DNA from: Buxus sempervirens
Lineage: Eukaryota; Streptophyta; Magnoliopsida; Buxales; Buxaceae
NCBI GenBank assembly: GCA_947561395.2
Contig: OX387188.1
Location: 9,656,150-9,720,149 of the forward strand
DNA length: 64,000 bases
Direction: 5' to 3'
Made by a program: the position numbers and the translations under genes. Below, piece after piece: positions 33,951-44,415 of the stretch. The notes below the pieces were generated by a model. That model saw only the letters and a program-made list of their open reading frames with translations. It did no database searches and had not been told where the DNA came from. Positions within the stretch are counted from its first letter, which is position 1, and every line of letters begins with the position of its first letter.

Positions 33951-36220
33951 ATGAATCCTTAAGAGAATCAAGCTCAAGCTACTGTCCCAGCTTAGGACTT
34001 TGCTCAACTGCAAGAGCAGGTGGCCGGACTAGCCAAGATGTTGGGAGACCTACTGGCGGCTCAGGCCCAATAGGCCCAGGCCCAAAACCAAGCCTCTACT
34101 TCCCATCAAACATCGCCACCTCAAGCCTACATTCCAGCTCCGTCTCAACCCATACCTGACCCCATTTCTGAACCTGTCCCTGAGCCTATTCTGATCAGGG
34201 AAAACACTGTCGAATATGAGAAAGAGATGGAAAAAGAAAAAGTCAGGGAGGAGATGGAAAAGAAACTCCTGCACAAGATAGAGAGGATCCAGGAAGAACT
34301 TAAGGAGGTGAAGGGGGGAAATAGCTATGGAGGCACCACCTTTGATGACCTATGCATATATCCGGATGCATGCCTACTGGCCAAGTTCAAGTGCCCAGAC
34401 TTCGACAAATATGGTGGCATGGGTTGCCCTATGAGCCACTTGAAACTATACTGCGGGGCTTTGTGCGAGTTTGGCCGGGATGACGGCATACTGATCCAAC
34501 TCTTCCAAAGGAGTTTGACAAGATCAGCTCTAAGGTGGTTTGCCACCGTGGACCATGGCAAGATTAGAAGGTGGAAGGACCTGGCCTATGCTCTCTTGGA
34601 CTAGTATAAATTCAACTCGGAGATCGTGCCAAATCGGTACGACATGATGAGAATGAGCAAGGGAAAGGAGGAGACTATAAGGCAATATGCCAAGAGGTGG
34701 AGAGAGGCTGCCTCCCAGGTCAGGCCGCCTATGTTGGAACCCGAAATGATCTCAACGTTCGTGGGTACACTGGGGCAGCCCTTCTATAACCATCTGGTGG
34801 GTCAGATCACCACCAATTTTGCAGCCTTGGTACAGGTGGCCGACAGGATCGAGGAAGGGGTCAGGTCAGGAAAACTTATTGACTACTCTACTTTAGTCGG
34901 GCAATGTGATTCCTCCGCTTCCCTGGCACAGAAGAAGGGGACTGGGTTTAAGGGGAACGGGGCCAGAAAAGAAGGAGAAGTAAACCTGGTACAAGCTCCT
35001 CCCTCCAAAAAACCGCTCCATGTCAATATTTCTGCACCCCAACAGGCCCAGCAGTCATACCAGACCCCACTTAATGTCAATTTCTCCCCCTCCATGCCTG
35101 CAAACCCAAGGAGGACTTTTACTAAGGAAGAGAGGGGGGCCTGGATAGTAGCAAGGAGGAGCAGAGTTTTTACACCTCTCCCTATATCTTTCTCCCAACT
35201 ATTGCCAACCCTGCTGAAAGGGGAATATGTGACCTTGAAGGAGCCCAGCCCGAATGCCACAAAGGGGAGGAATTTTGATCCAACAGTCACTTGTGACTTT
35301 CACATGGGTGCACTAGGGCACTCTACAGACACTTGTTGGGTCCTGAAGCATGCAGTCCAGGATCTGTTGGATCAGAAGGCCTTGGTCTTTAATACTGTTG
35401 CACCCGCCCCGTCGGGAAATGATATTGGGCAAAACCCTCTGCCTTACCACAATGTGGCAGGCCCTTCCAACTCTATCACTGCCATATCCACCATGAGAAG
35501 GGCCTTTGACCCATCTCAACTTATAGCTCCCGTGGGGACCTCGGTCAAGGTCCATTTCTTCCAAGATAAAGAAGAAGAGGAGGTTAATGTTATCTCCAGA
35601 AAAAATGATGGGGCTGCCGAGGATATTAGCTCCTCTCTGAACCGGGTCTCCTCTCTTATGGCCCAGATAAACATTGCAAGGCCTCCTTTGGTCTTCAATT
35701 GCAGTCCACCCACTTGTTCTCCATCCCAGACATCAAAAACTCCTTTGGTCATCAACCTTGACCCTACCACTGCATCCATCTCCTCTTCTGTTCCATCAGC
35801 CACATCCGAAGCCAAGCTCCAAACCTTGGTTGTAAATGTTCCTTCCTCCTGAAATATCCCTAAACCGACTCATACATCCCGGTCCAAACTCCAGCCGTTG
35901 GTGGTTAATGTCCCTAAACTGGCCTATTCTGAGGCAGCTGTACCATGGAATTACAGCGAGGGGGTCACCGCTACGGTTCCAGTGGTCAGGAACCAGAACC
36001 AGGAGGAGGTGAACCTCATGACGAGGTCGTGGAGATGTCCGGGAGGAGAACAGAAAGAAAAAGAAACAGAGGTGGAGAGAGAGAGAAAAGAAGCAAAAGA
36101 AAAAAGAAAATTAAAAGGAAAAACAAAAGTAGGAGAAGACACCCCCCAGGGTGCAGAAAATGAGGCATCAGACCTCATAACAATAATAAAAAAAGTGAAT
36201 TCAATCTTGTGGATCAACTA
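33951..36220 (+). pseudogene. gag: Family A copy 1 gag, broken
   Basis: Gag builds the particle that packages element RNA. The ATG at 33951 matches the intact start in copy 2. The frame is broken early by a TAA after three codons and by TAGs that replace Gln codons of copy 2 (near 33991, 34070 and 34603). A further TGA ends the long open stretch at 35852. Recognisable parts: Gln/Ala-rich N-terminus, a Glu/Lys-rich coiled coil, the retrotransposon gag domain (about 34330-34860, with ALRWFATVDHG and QYAKRWREAA), and a C-x2-H-x5-H-x4-C knuckle (35292-35336, CDFHMGALGHSTDTC). A charged Lys/Glu tail closes the region. The knuckle form is typical of Tat/Ogre elements. Confidence 0.88.
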
Positions 36221-36965
36221 AACAAGGTCCCAGCCCAAATTTCAATACTGGGCCTTTTGCTGAATTCTGAAAAGCATAGGGACGCATTGTTAAGGGTGCT
36301 ACAGAGTGTGCATGTATCCCAGACTATCAATTCGGACCAACTAGGCAAAATAGTTGGTCAAATCTTGTCACACAATGTGATAAAGTTTCTTCGAAGGTGA
36401 AATAAGCCCAGTTGGGTGCTACCATATTGACCCTTTGCACATCACAGTGCTTTGTAAGGGCAGTATGGTGGCACAGGTTTTAATTGACAATGGGTCGGCA
36501 TTAAATGTCTGCCCATTAATCACTTTTGTCAAACTTGGTCTGGATCAGTCGAAGATCAAGCAGAATGGGAGGATTGTGAGGGCTTTCGATAGCTCTAAGA
36601 CACACTCCCTAGGGGAGATTGAACTGCCGGTCACCATTGGACCGAATATTTTCAACATCACATTTGAAGTGATGGATATTCCAGCAGCTTTCAATTTGCT
36701 CCTAGGGAGGCCGTGGATACATTCGGCTAGGGCAATACCATCCACGCTCCACCAAAGAGTGAAATACATAAGAGGGCAAAGGGTGATAACTGTCCTAGCT
36801 AAGAATTTGGTACCTCCCATCGTGTCACCTGATGTACCCTTGATAAATGTGGATTTGACTGTCGACAAGATTGCGTTCCACTCGTTTCAATTTAAAACAG
36901 TTAATTTCATACCTGGGGGTGTGAGAAAAAAGAAAAGAAAAAGACTACTGGTGGAAGCATGGTGA
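36209..36965 (+). pseudogene. Family A copy 1 aspartic protease, broken
   Basis: The protease processes the Gag-Pol polyprotein. The active-site loop reads LIDNGSALNV with the catalytic Asp codon at 36486-36488; DNGS is usual in this lineage. VRAFDSS and LLGRPWIH follow in the expected order. A stop at about 36398 and a frame shift separate the upstream NKVPAQISILGLLL segment from the active-site part. An indel in the A-rich run near 36930 disconnects it from the G-patch-like region. It is 5-10% diverged by eye from copy 2. Confidence 0.85.
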
Positions 36966-37657
36966 AGAGAGTGATGGAAAAATACCACTTTCACCCAGGA
37001 AAAGGCCTGGGGATAAATTTGCAAGGGATGGTAGAGCCAATCAGGGCCAAGAAGCTGATCCCTAAAGTAGGGTTGAGATTTAAACCCAGAGGATGGAGAA
37101 GGATGAAGCAGGAAGAAGGGGAGAAAAGAAGCAGAGGAAAAGTCCCTCATTTAAGGGAAAGTTTTACTAAACCCTCATATATAATCCAACTATCTCCTCC
37201 CATGGATCAATCCAAGCCTCCTTACCGCAACGTTAACCCATTCCAAAGGCCCTCTGTTCCAACCCTGCAACCCTCTAACCCATCTCCTACACTTGAAACA
37301 GTGGGTGGGCTTGGGCCACAGCCCGAGCAGCAGGTGGACTTCTCTGCAGATGTCGGGGCTTTATTTGCCATGACTGAAGGTGAAAGAATAGAAGCAGCTA
37401 AGGACCTGCCTTTCATTGACTGGGCAACGGTGAAGATTCCAGATGAGCTTATATCTGAACTGGGCCCCACAGCAGAAAAGGGTAGTACAACCCACCCGGT
37501 GATGATGGCATCGGATTCTGGGTTTGAGGAGCAGGCGTGCACAATTTCCCCCGCTCCTGAAAAACTTTTTTTAAATAATTGGGAGGAAATTCCCCTTACC
37601 TTTGAAGTAGTGTTTGTTTGGCAAACTGACGCGGGTTCCAAAAAAAAACTCCATTAG
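36959..37657 (+). pseudogene. Family A copy 1 G-patch-like linker
   Basis: Between protease and RT, the frame has a glycine-patch-like segment (YHFHPGKGLGINLQGM and KVGLRFKPRGW). A proline-rich stretch and a segment with DLPFIDWATVKIPDEL follow. Tat/Ogre polyproteins are known to carry a G-patch-like region here. The frame ends in a run of nine A at about 37640; copy 2 has eight there, and seven would join it to the RT frame. The break is therefore homopolymer slippage, not a designed frameshift. Confidence 0.75.
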
Positions 37658-37684
37658 TGGATTGCCATTTCCCTGAAGGTTTTA

Positions 37685-39130
37685 ATGAGCCTTCGTCTTC
37701 AGGGAGAGTTTTTGCAGAAGGCTCACAAAAAACCCAAAAAGATTTTTCTATTTTTTCTAGAAAAATTTAATTTTTTCAAAAAGGTCCAAACCACTTATGA
37801 ACCATATAAGCAAACCGAATTAGACCAGGTTGAATATGACTTCGACCTTGAGCTCGACTTTGACCTCATGGGGCTCAAAGAAGAGACCGAGGTCGAAGAA
37901 GAAGACATTCCAAAAGAAATTGAATATCAATTGGAACGTCATGAAAAGGGGGTCCAACCTAATATCGAGGAGACCATCTCAATAAATCTTGGGACCAAAG
38001 ATGACCCAAAAATAGTGAAAATCGTGGCATGCCTGTCTAATGTGCAGCGTGATAAAATGACACGGTTCTTGGTAGACTACAAGGATGTGTTCACTTGGTT
38101 GTATCGGGACATGCCGGGGTTGGACACTGACATGGTGGTGCACAAGTTACCAATTTTGCCAGGGGTTAAGCCAATTAAGCAGAAGTTGAGAAGATTGAAG
38201 CCTGAATGGACCTTGAAGGTCAAGGACGAAGTGGTCAAACAATTTCAAGCAGGATTTTTGGCAGTCTCCACGTACCCCGAGTGGCTCACAAATATAGTGC
38301 CAGTACCAAAGAAGGACGGGAAAGTCAGAATGTGTGTGGACTACAGAGATCTGAACAAGGCAATCCCAAAGGATGATTTTCCGCTTCCATACATCAACAT
38401 CTTGGTGGACAACACTGCTGTACATAGCCTGTTCTCATTTATGGATGGCTTCTCTATGTACAATCAGATCAAGATGGCTAAGGAAGATCAAGAGAAAAAA
38501 ACGTTCATCAAACCAGATGGTTCACACATCCCGATCACAGTGAAGTTGAGATTCCAGTGCACCAATAATATCACTGAATATGAAGCATGCATAATTGGAT
38601 TGCAAGCCGCCATAGATCATGAAGTGGAGGAACTTGACGTATACGGAGATTTGAGTCTTATCATCTTCCAAACAACTGGGGAATGGAAAACCAAGGATCA
38701 CAAATTGATCCCCTATTACCAGTATTTGGAAGAAATAAGCACAAACTTTACTCGAATTTCCTTCAACTATATGCCAAGGGCCAAGAATCAGTTCGCGGAT
38801 GCTCTAGCAACATTGGCTTCAGTGGTCAGCATGCCAGAAGGAGTAGACATCAAACCACTGGAAATTGAGGTCAGAGATGAACCGACTTATTGTCTTGTTC
38901 TAGAAGGAGCACCGGAAGAGGACGCACCATGGTTTCAAGATATCAAAAATTTCTTGAATGATCAAAGTTTGCCAGAACATGCCAATTCTACTAAGAAAAG
39001 GACAATACAGAGATTAGCTAATCAATTCCAACTAAGTGGTGGACATTTGTACAAGAGATCACATAATGACATTCTGCTCAGGTGTGTTGCTAAGGCTGAG
39101 TCAAAAAGGTTGATTGAGACTGTACATTGA
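37685..39130 (+). pseudogene. pol: Family A copy 1 RT/RNase H with in-frame 1068-bp deletion
   Basis: The start of RT is present (VPVPKKDGKVRMCVDYRDLN, then SFMDGF). At 38508-38510 the sequence jumps into the second RNase H at KPDGSHIPI. Compared with copy 2 (54826 to 55894), 1068 bases, or 356 codons, are gone. The lost part includes the FITPWGTF region, the YVDD catalytic motif, the connection domain and most of the first RNase H. A TCA triplet is shared at both edges. The frame stays open through EEDAPWFQDIKN and the integrase N-terminal link to the TGA at 39130. The product cannot polymerise DNA. Confidence 0.92.
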
Positions 39131-40162
39131 GGAGTTTGTGGACCCCATATGAACGGACACATGCTTGCAAAGAAAATTCTGAGGTTGGGATATTACTAGT
39201 CGACAATGGAGCATGATTGCTGTATACATGTCAGGAGGTGTCATCAATGTTAGATATATGCAGATAACAAGCATGCACCCCCAAGTGTGTTGCACAACAT
39301 GAAATCACCGTGGCCCTTTTCCATGTGGGGCATAGATGTCATCGGCATGATTTCCCCTAAGGCATCGAACGGACACAGATTCATCTTGGTGGCAATTGAT
39401 TATTTCACTAAGTGGGTGGAAGCAGCCTCGTATGCAAATATCACAAGCAACCATGTTATTAAATTTTTGAAGCACAATATTATTTGTCGCTATGGTCTGC
39501 CAAGTGCCATAGTATCAAACAACGCTTCAAATATTAAGAACAAGGACATGAAGAAGATGTGTGAGCAGTTCCAGATTATCCATCACAAGTCCGCTCCATA
39601 CATGCCAAAGATGAATGGGGCAGTAGAAGCAGCAAACAAAAATATAAAGAAAATAATTCAAAAAATGGTAGTGAGTTACAAAGATTGGCATGAAATGCTG
39701 CCACTTGCTCTACATGCCTACAGAACCTCAATCCAGACTTCAACTGGGGCAACCCCTTATTCCCTAGTTTATGGGATGGAAGCAGTTTTGCCCGTGGAAG
39801 TAGAAATCCCATCACTTAGAGTGCTCATGGAAGCTGAATGGATACAGTCAAGACATGATCAACTTAACCTGATAGAAGAGAAGCGTTTGAAGGCGCTTTG
39901 TCATGGCCAATTGAACCATAGGAGAATGGCCCAGGCCTACAATAAGAAGGTGAAGCGTAGAACTTTCCAAGAAGGAAACTTAGTGCTAAAGAAAATCTTA
40001 CCATTTTTGGAAGACCCTTGGGGCAAGTTCAAGCCAAATTGGGAAATGCCTTTTGTTGTCAAGAAGGTCCTGTCAGGGGGTGCACTCATCTTGACGGAAA
40101 TGGATGGGACAGATTTTCCTGAGCCAATTAACTCTGATGCAGTAAAAAGGTATTTTCCTTGA
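39116..40162 (+). pseudogene. Family A copy 1 integrase, catalytic Asp lost
   Basis: Integrase inserts element DNA into the genome. The HHCC zinc finger (GVCGPHMNGH to CHQC) is interrupted by a TGA at 39128 and a TAG near 39198. The core is then open from 39287. The first Asp (WGIDVIG, 39335-39337) and the Glu (GAVEAANKN, 39626-39628) are present. The second, expected in VSDN, is Asn (SNNASN, 39518-39520). The C-terminal part with VVKKVLSGGALILTEMDG has no chromodomain, consistent with Tat/Ogre and not with chromoviruses. The last codon before the stop is at 40160. Confidence 0.9.
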
Positions 40163-41062
40163 TTGAATATTACTAGGAAATGATCCGAGGCCATTTTTCT
40201 TTATTTCCCTCAAAATTTTAATCCCTCGTTAAGCCAAGTTGAGCCGGTTCGTTTCTTTGATAAACCTAAACTGGACTTACAATCTTATACTGGGGCAAAA
40301 CAAATTGGGGCAAGGTCAATTGGGGCAAAAATAAAGGAAAAGGAAAAAGAAAGAAAAAGCAAAGAAAAATGGCAAATGAAAGCCAAGTGTGAAAAGAGAT
40401 GAAAAGGATACATTTTGGGGAAATGGGGCAAAATTCATCATGACTGTAAGTCCGGTCGACCTATTTCCACATTTGAAAAAATTTGAGCCTTTAATACCTT
40501 TTCTTTCATAAACCAAGCCTAGCCTTTGTTTCATCCTATTTTTAAGCCCTCGGTGATCTTAGTTTGTTCATTCAAATTTCAGAGTAAGATTGGTGATGAC
40601 GGAATGCAAAAGCTGGCCCTAGTGAAAACCGTAACTGGGGCTAGGGGCAATATTGGCAAGAAAAACAATAAATGGAAAAAAAAATCAGAGTTTGAGTTGA
40701 TCATGGAGATCTAAGCTTGAAGTAAAACCAGCATGAATATTGAGACTGAGCAGATGGAGAACTATGAGGTCAGTTTTGGAAGAAAAAGCATTTGGGGATG
40801 ACTCTAAAGGTCCTAGGATAGACAGATTTGATCCCTCCTTATTGTTTGGATTACCTTTTTCATTATTTAACCTGGTTTTAATTCCTTTAATTATGGTTGA
40901 TTAAGTATATGGACCAAATTTCAAAAAAAACAAAACAAAACAAAAAAATAATAAAAAAAAGAAAAACTATATTTTGGTCAGTGATGATAAATCAAATACT
41001 TTTCATAAAACCTTTGTTTTTACAAGCATCTGAGCATTCTGAGGCCTATAGTATAAAAAAAA
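40163..41062 (+). mobile_element. Family A 3' region, non-coding part
   Basis: About 0.9 kb after the integrase stop, AT-rich with GGGGCAA words (40290-40440) and A-rich runs near 40920-40965. No conserved coding sequence is seen. It is cut by the family B solo LTR whose target site CTTAT is at 41063-41067, and continues at 44416. Confidence 0.7.
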
Positions 41063-41629
41063 CTTATTGTAAGCACCCAAATTTTGATCAAACCAAATAA
41101 AAGAGAAAAAATGTGCTAAAAGACAGTAGAAAAGTCAAACCCTGAGGGATCAAAAATTGACCTTTTGATCAAGAGAAAATTGGTCACCTTGCCCTATCTC
41201 AATGGATAGAGAATCTCGACGTGGTTCCAACGCAACTGAGTTTACTGGAATCGGAGTCCGGATGAAGGATCTATGGGCCGGTCAAACTTAAAGAGGAGTC
41301 GAAAGTTGACTTTTTCTCGAACCCCGTGCCGAGTGCTTAGCCCTATGCCAATGGATAGAGGACTCCGATATGGTTCTAACGCAATTGAGTTTGCCCAAAT
41401 CGGAGTCCGGATGAAGAAGATGTAAGCAGTTGAAGTTCTAGGGCAGCGTGCTGGAAAACTGCACACGTGGCAAAAGTCTGCACACGTGGCAAGCAGCAGA
41501 GCAAAAAGGTCTCAGGGGTTAAATCTGTAATTACCCAAATCAATGAAAAATATCTCAATGGTAAAGCTGCAGATATCCAAGGGTATCAGGGACTAGATCC
41601 ATAAGCATCAAAACTTGAGAAAATATCCC

Positions 41630-41775
41630 AGGGACCAATCTGTAAATATCCAAAAGTATCAGGGACTAAATCTGTAAATATCAAAAGTATCAAGGACTAA
41701 ATCTGTAAATATCCAAAAGTATCAGGGACTAAATCTGTAAAAATCCAAAGTTCCAGGGACCAATCCACAAATACC
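41630..41775. repeat. Short tandem repeat, AATCTGTAAATATCC unit
   Basis: Four to five units of about 33-37 bases, each with GGGACTAAATCTGTAAATATC and AAAAGTATCA words. B3 has a diverged counterpart near 61660-61790 (GGTCCCTGGGATATTT). Non-coding. Confidence 0.88.
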
Positions 41776-41806
41776 AAGATTTGCTCATGATTGATGTCCC
41801 CTATGG

Positions 41807-42023
41807 GCATGCATGGGCATCATCCATGCATGCACCCCTCTCTCTCTCTCTCTCTCCCCCCATGATCACACATCATCATCCATACATGCATCCCCTCTCT
41901 CTCATGATTGATGAGCATGCATGTGCATCATACATGCATGCCATCCATCCATAACCTTCTATCTCTCTCTCTCCCCCATAATTATGTCCCCTATGCATGC
42001 ATGCACATCACATGCATGCATAG
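41807..42023. repeat. Upstream hairpin array of B2, CATGCATG stems
   Basis: Three perfect hairpins with 7-nt loops: GCATGCATGG/CCATGCATGC around GCATCAT (41807-41833); GCATGCATGT/ACATGCATGC, again around GCATCAT (41915-41941); and CTATGCATGCATG/CATGCATGCATAG around CACATCA (41991-42023). CT-microsatellite separates them. The last arm ends 13 bases before the TATA box. The second differs from the first by a compensated pair (G-C to T-A). Confidence 0.92.
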
Positions 42024-42036
42024 CCATACCCCCCAC

Positions 42037-42045
42037 TATAAAAAG
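42037..42045 (+). promoter_or_regulatory. TATA box of family B copy B2
   Basis: TATAAAAAG directly follows the upstream hairpin array. Position relative to the LTR start is similar to B1 and B3 once tandem-repeat copy number is allowed for. Confidence 0.75.
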
Positions 42046-43197
42046 ACCAACCCCCCATACGTATGGGGGGTTGAGCACATTTTGCTCCACCATTCTCCTT
42101 CTCCACCCTTCTCCATCTCTCCCAAGCTCTCTTCGCCTCCCTCAAGCTCTCTTTCATGGCTTCCTAAACCCCCCACCATCACTTTCCATCACCACATTCA
42201 AGTGAGAAGAAGGAGGTCCTAGAGGTCGTTTGGAGAGGAGGAGGTGCTGCCCAAGGATTGGTGTGCCACAAGAGGACTCAAGCACATCTCTAAGGAAGAT
42301 TCCAACCCTAAGGTATGGCTTCCCCATGACTTTTGTTTAACATATATGAATATGGAATGATTTGAAGCATATTTGCATACATGAGGTCTTGTTATGGGAT
42401 ATTGCATGTCTTCTTCCCCCACTAGCCTCTTGTAAGCCACTTGGAGAATGGTCACTCCCACATGGCAAGAAAGGTGAGGCGTTGGTAGTATAAAGAAAGA
42501 ATGGGAGACATTTTGATGGCTTGAAGGTGGTCATGTACCCCCCATTCGGCCACTAGTTGCTTGTTTTCGTTATTTTTGTCCTATTTTCATCAAAAAAGAG
42601 GAGTATGTTCCTCTTGTGCATGCCATCTTTTGTATCCCATTTTTAACCCCCTCTTCCCCTTCATTGAATGCATATCTTTTAGGTGAATTTATGGTTGTTT
42701 TGAGCATGAAGATTGATGATGGAGTTGGTTGGTTCGTATAGGTTAGATTGCATGCATAGTCTCTCTAGTGTTTGATCCCTCCATGCCCCCCATCTTAATG
42801 CCTTATAATTGCTTCCATGTGTAATAAGCATGCTCTTCTTTTTTACATGTATGGGTACATATGCCTCAAATACATCCTCATGCTGGCATATCATCATTAG
42901 AATCATGCTAAGCTATCCCTATGTTCATGTGTCACTCGATCATCATGCGTAGGAGCACTCGTATGTACTCTACTGTTCATGAGCATAATATGTAGAAATG
43001 CATGTATGTGCTTCAGGGTTCCAAAAGTATACATTTTGATTTGGTTCCAGGTTCCCCTATGCCATGATTGTGTGTTATTATGTGGAATGTGAAGAGCCAA
43101 GACAGGGACACTTGAGTCCCTGTCCCATTGTGGAACACCCTAGAGGACCTAAGAAACCAATCCCACTGCCAAAAGCCTAAAAAACAGATTCTGTAGG

Positions 43198-43342
43198 TTG
43201 ATCCAGCAACTCAGGCCGGATCAACACAGATCTGTGTGTAACCGGCAACATATGCCGGATACACAGAATGCCATTTGTAGCCGGCAAAAGATGCCGGATA
43301 CACAGAGACCTGTGTGTAGCCGGCATCTCAGGCCGGCTACAC
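43198..43342. repeat. Downstream hairpin array of B2, GTAGCCGGC stems
   Basis: Four hairpins with 7-nt loops. TTGATCCAGC/GCCGGATCAA around AACTCAG (43198-43224); TCTGTGTGTAACCGGC/GCCGGATACACAGA around AACATAT (43231-43267); TTGTAGCCGGC/GCCGGATACA around AAAAGAT (43275-43301); and a perfect 11-bp GTGTAGCCGGC/GCCGGCTACAC around ATCTCAG (43314-43342). Stem words are those of the family A arrays, though the LTR is of a different family. Confidence 0.93.
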
Positions 43343-44415
43343 TGCCAGAATTCATTTTTTGCCATTTTGCTGATCTTGTGTGATTTTTTGGTTTGTTTGA
43401 TCAACTCCGGGTGAACCAGTAGGGTTTCCGGGTCACCCGGAGACCCAAGATGGGCCATGGACCGACCCAGTCCAAATTGATTTCCGGTGGGCCTTCCAAC
43501 GGGGCCCACCAAGCCCAACCAATTTATTTTGCTTAAATAAGATAAATAAAGAAATTTGAGTGGGCCAGACCAATTGAGGCCCACCCAAGCCCTAATTGGG
43601 CCATGCATGATTAAAGTAGGATGTGGTTTGGCCGAGACCAAGGGCAGGGCCTATCGGGCCCACCAAGCCCATTAACCAACCAAGGTTAGGGTTCCAAAAC
43701 CCTAACTCGGGAAGTCTTGGGCTTTCAAGCCCAAGCCCAGGTAAAGGGCCCCAAGCCCAATGCTTGGCCCATATTTGCAAAGGCTAATCAAGATAATCTG
43801 AAACCACTTGGCAACCAATCATGTGGCCCACTCAAGGGCCCACGAACAATCCCGGCCCACTTGTGCATAGAAATCAAATTTAATCAAACTTGGAATTTAA
43901 ATAAAATCAATTTACTTAAACCAAAGCCCAAAGGGCCTCTCAGGTTTAGACTGAGGCCCACCAGGGGACATGTGGGCTCAACCAAGCCCACCAAGGAATC
44001 TGCGGGCCTTCCAATGGGGCCCGCCCAATCAGACTCACATCACTTTAATTAAAAAGATAAAATCAAGTAAAGGGACCCACACCACTTTGGCGGTCCCGCC
44101 AGACTTAATCAAATCACATGCTGGAATAGGAATCGGGTGAGTGAGAGACCAACTGAGTTGACTCAAAACTAGGGAAACCTATGGGACCCGTCACTTGACG
44201 GGATGGACTGGGGTGTCTACGGACTTCCCCAGACCGCAACCGAGCCCCTACTTAGAATCTCAAAAGCCGCAGACCAAAAGCCTTAGTAGAAGAACTTAGG
44301 CACCCAGGTGTCTGCTTGCACCCCATCAGGCAGTGGCGACTCCAAAAAAATCCCGAGGCACGCATCGTTTTGCGTGCGCCTCGTCGTGCGACCGAAATAT
44401 GGCGCGCACACTTAT

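Larger units (their letters stand above)
41068..44410 (+). mobile_element. Family B solo LTR (copy B2)
   Basis: It begins TGTAAGCACCC and ends ATATGGCGCGCACA, with a perfect 5-bp duplication CTTAT (41063-41067 and 44411-44415). Length 3343 bp. In order: two copies of the CAATGGATAGAGRAYTC block (41205-41400), a 35-bp repeat around GGGACTAAATCTGTAAATATCC (41630-41770), an upstream hairpin array (41807-42023), TATAAAAAG (42037), a transcribed-looking part with AGTGAGAAGAAGGAGG, the downstream hairpin array (43198-43342), GGGCC-rich sequence, and TGGCGACTCC at 44334. No internal region remains. It sits in the 3' region of family A element 1, so it is younger than that element. Confidence 0.93.
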
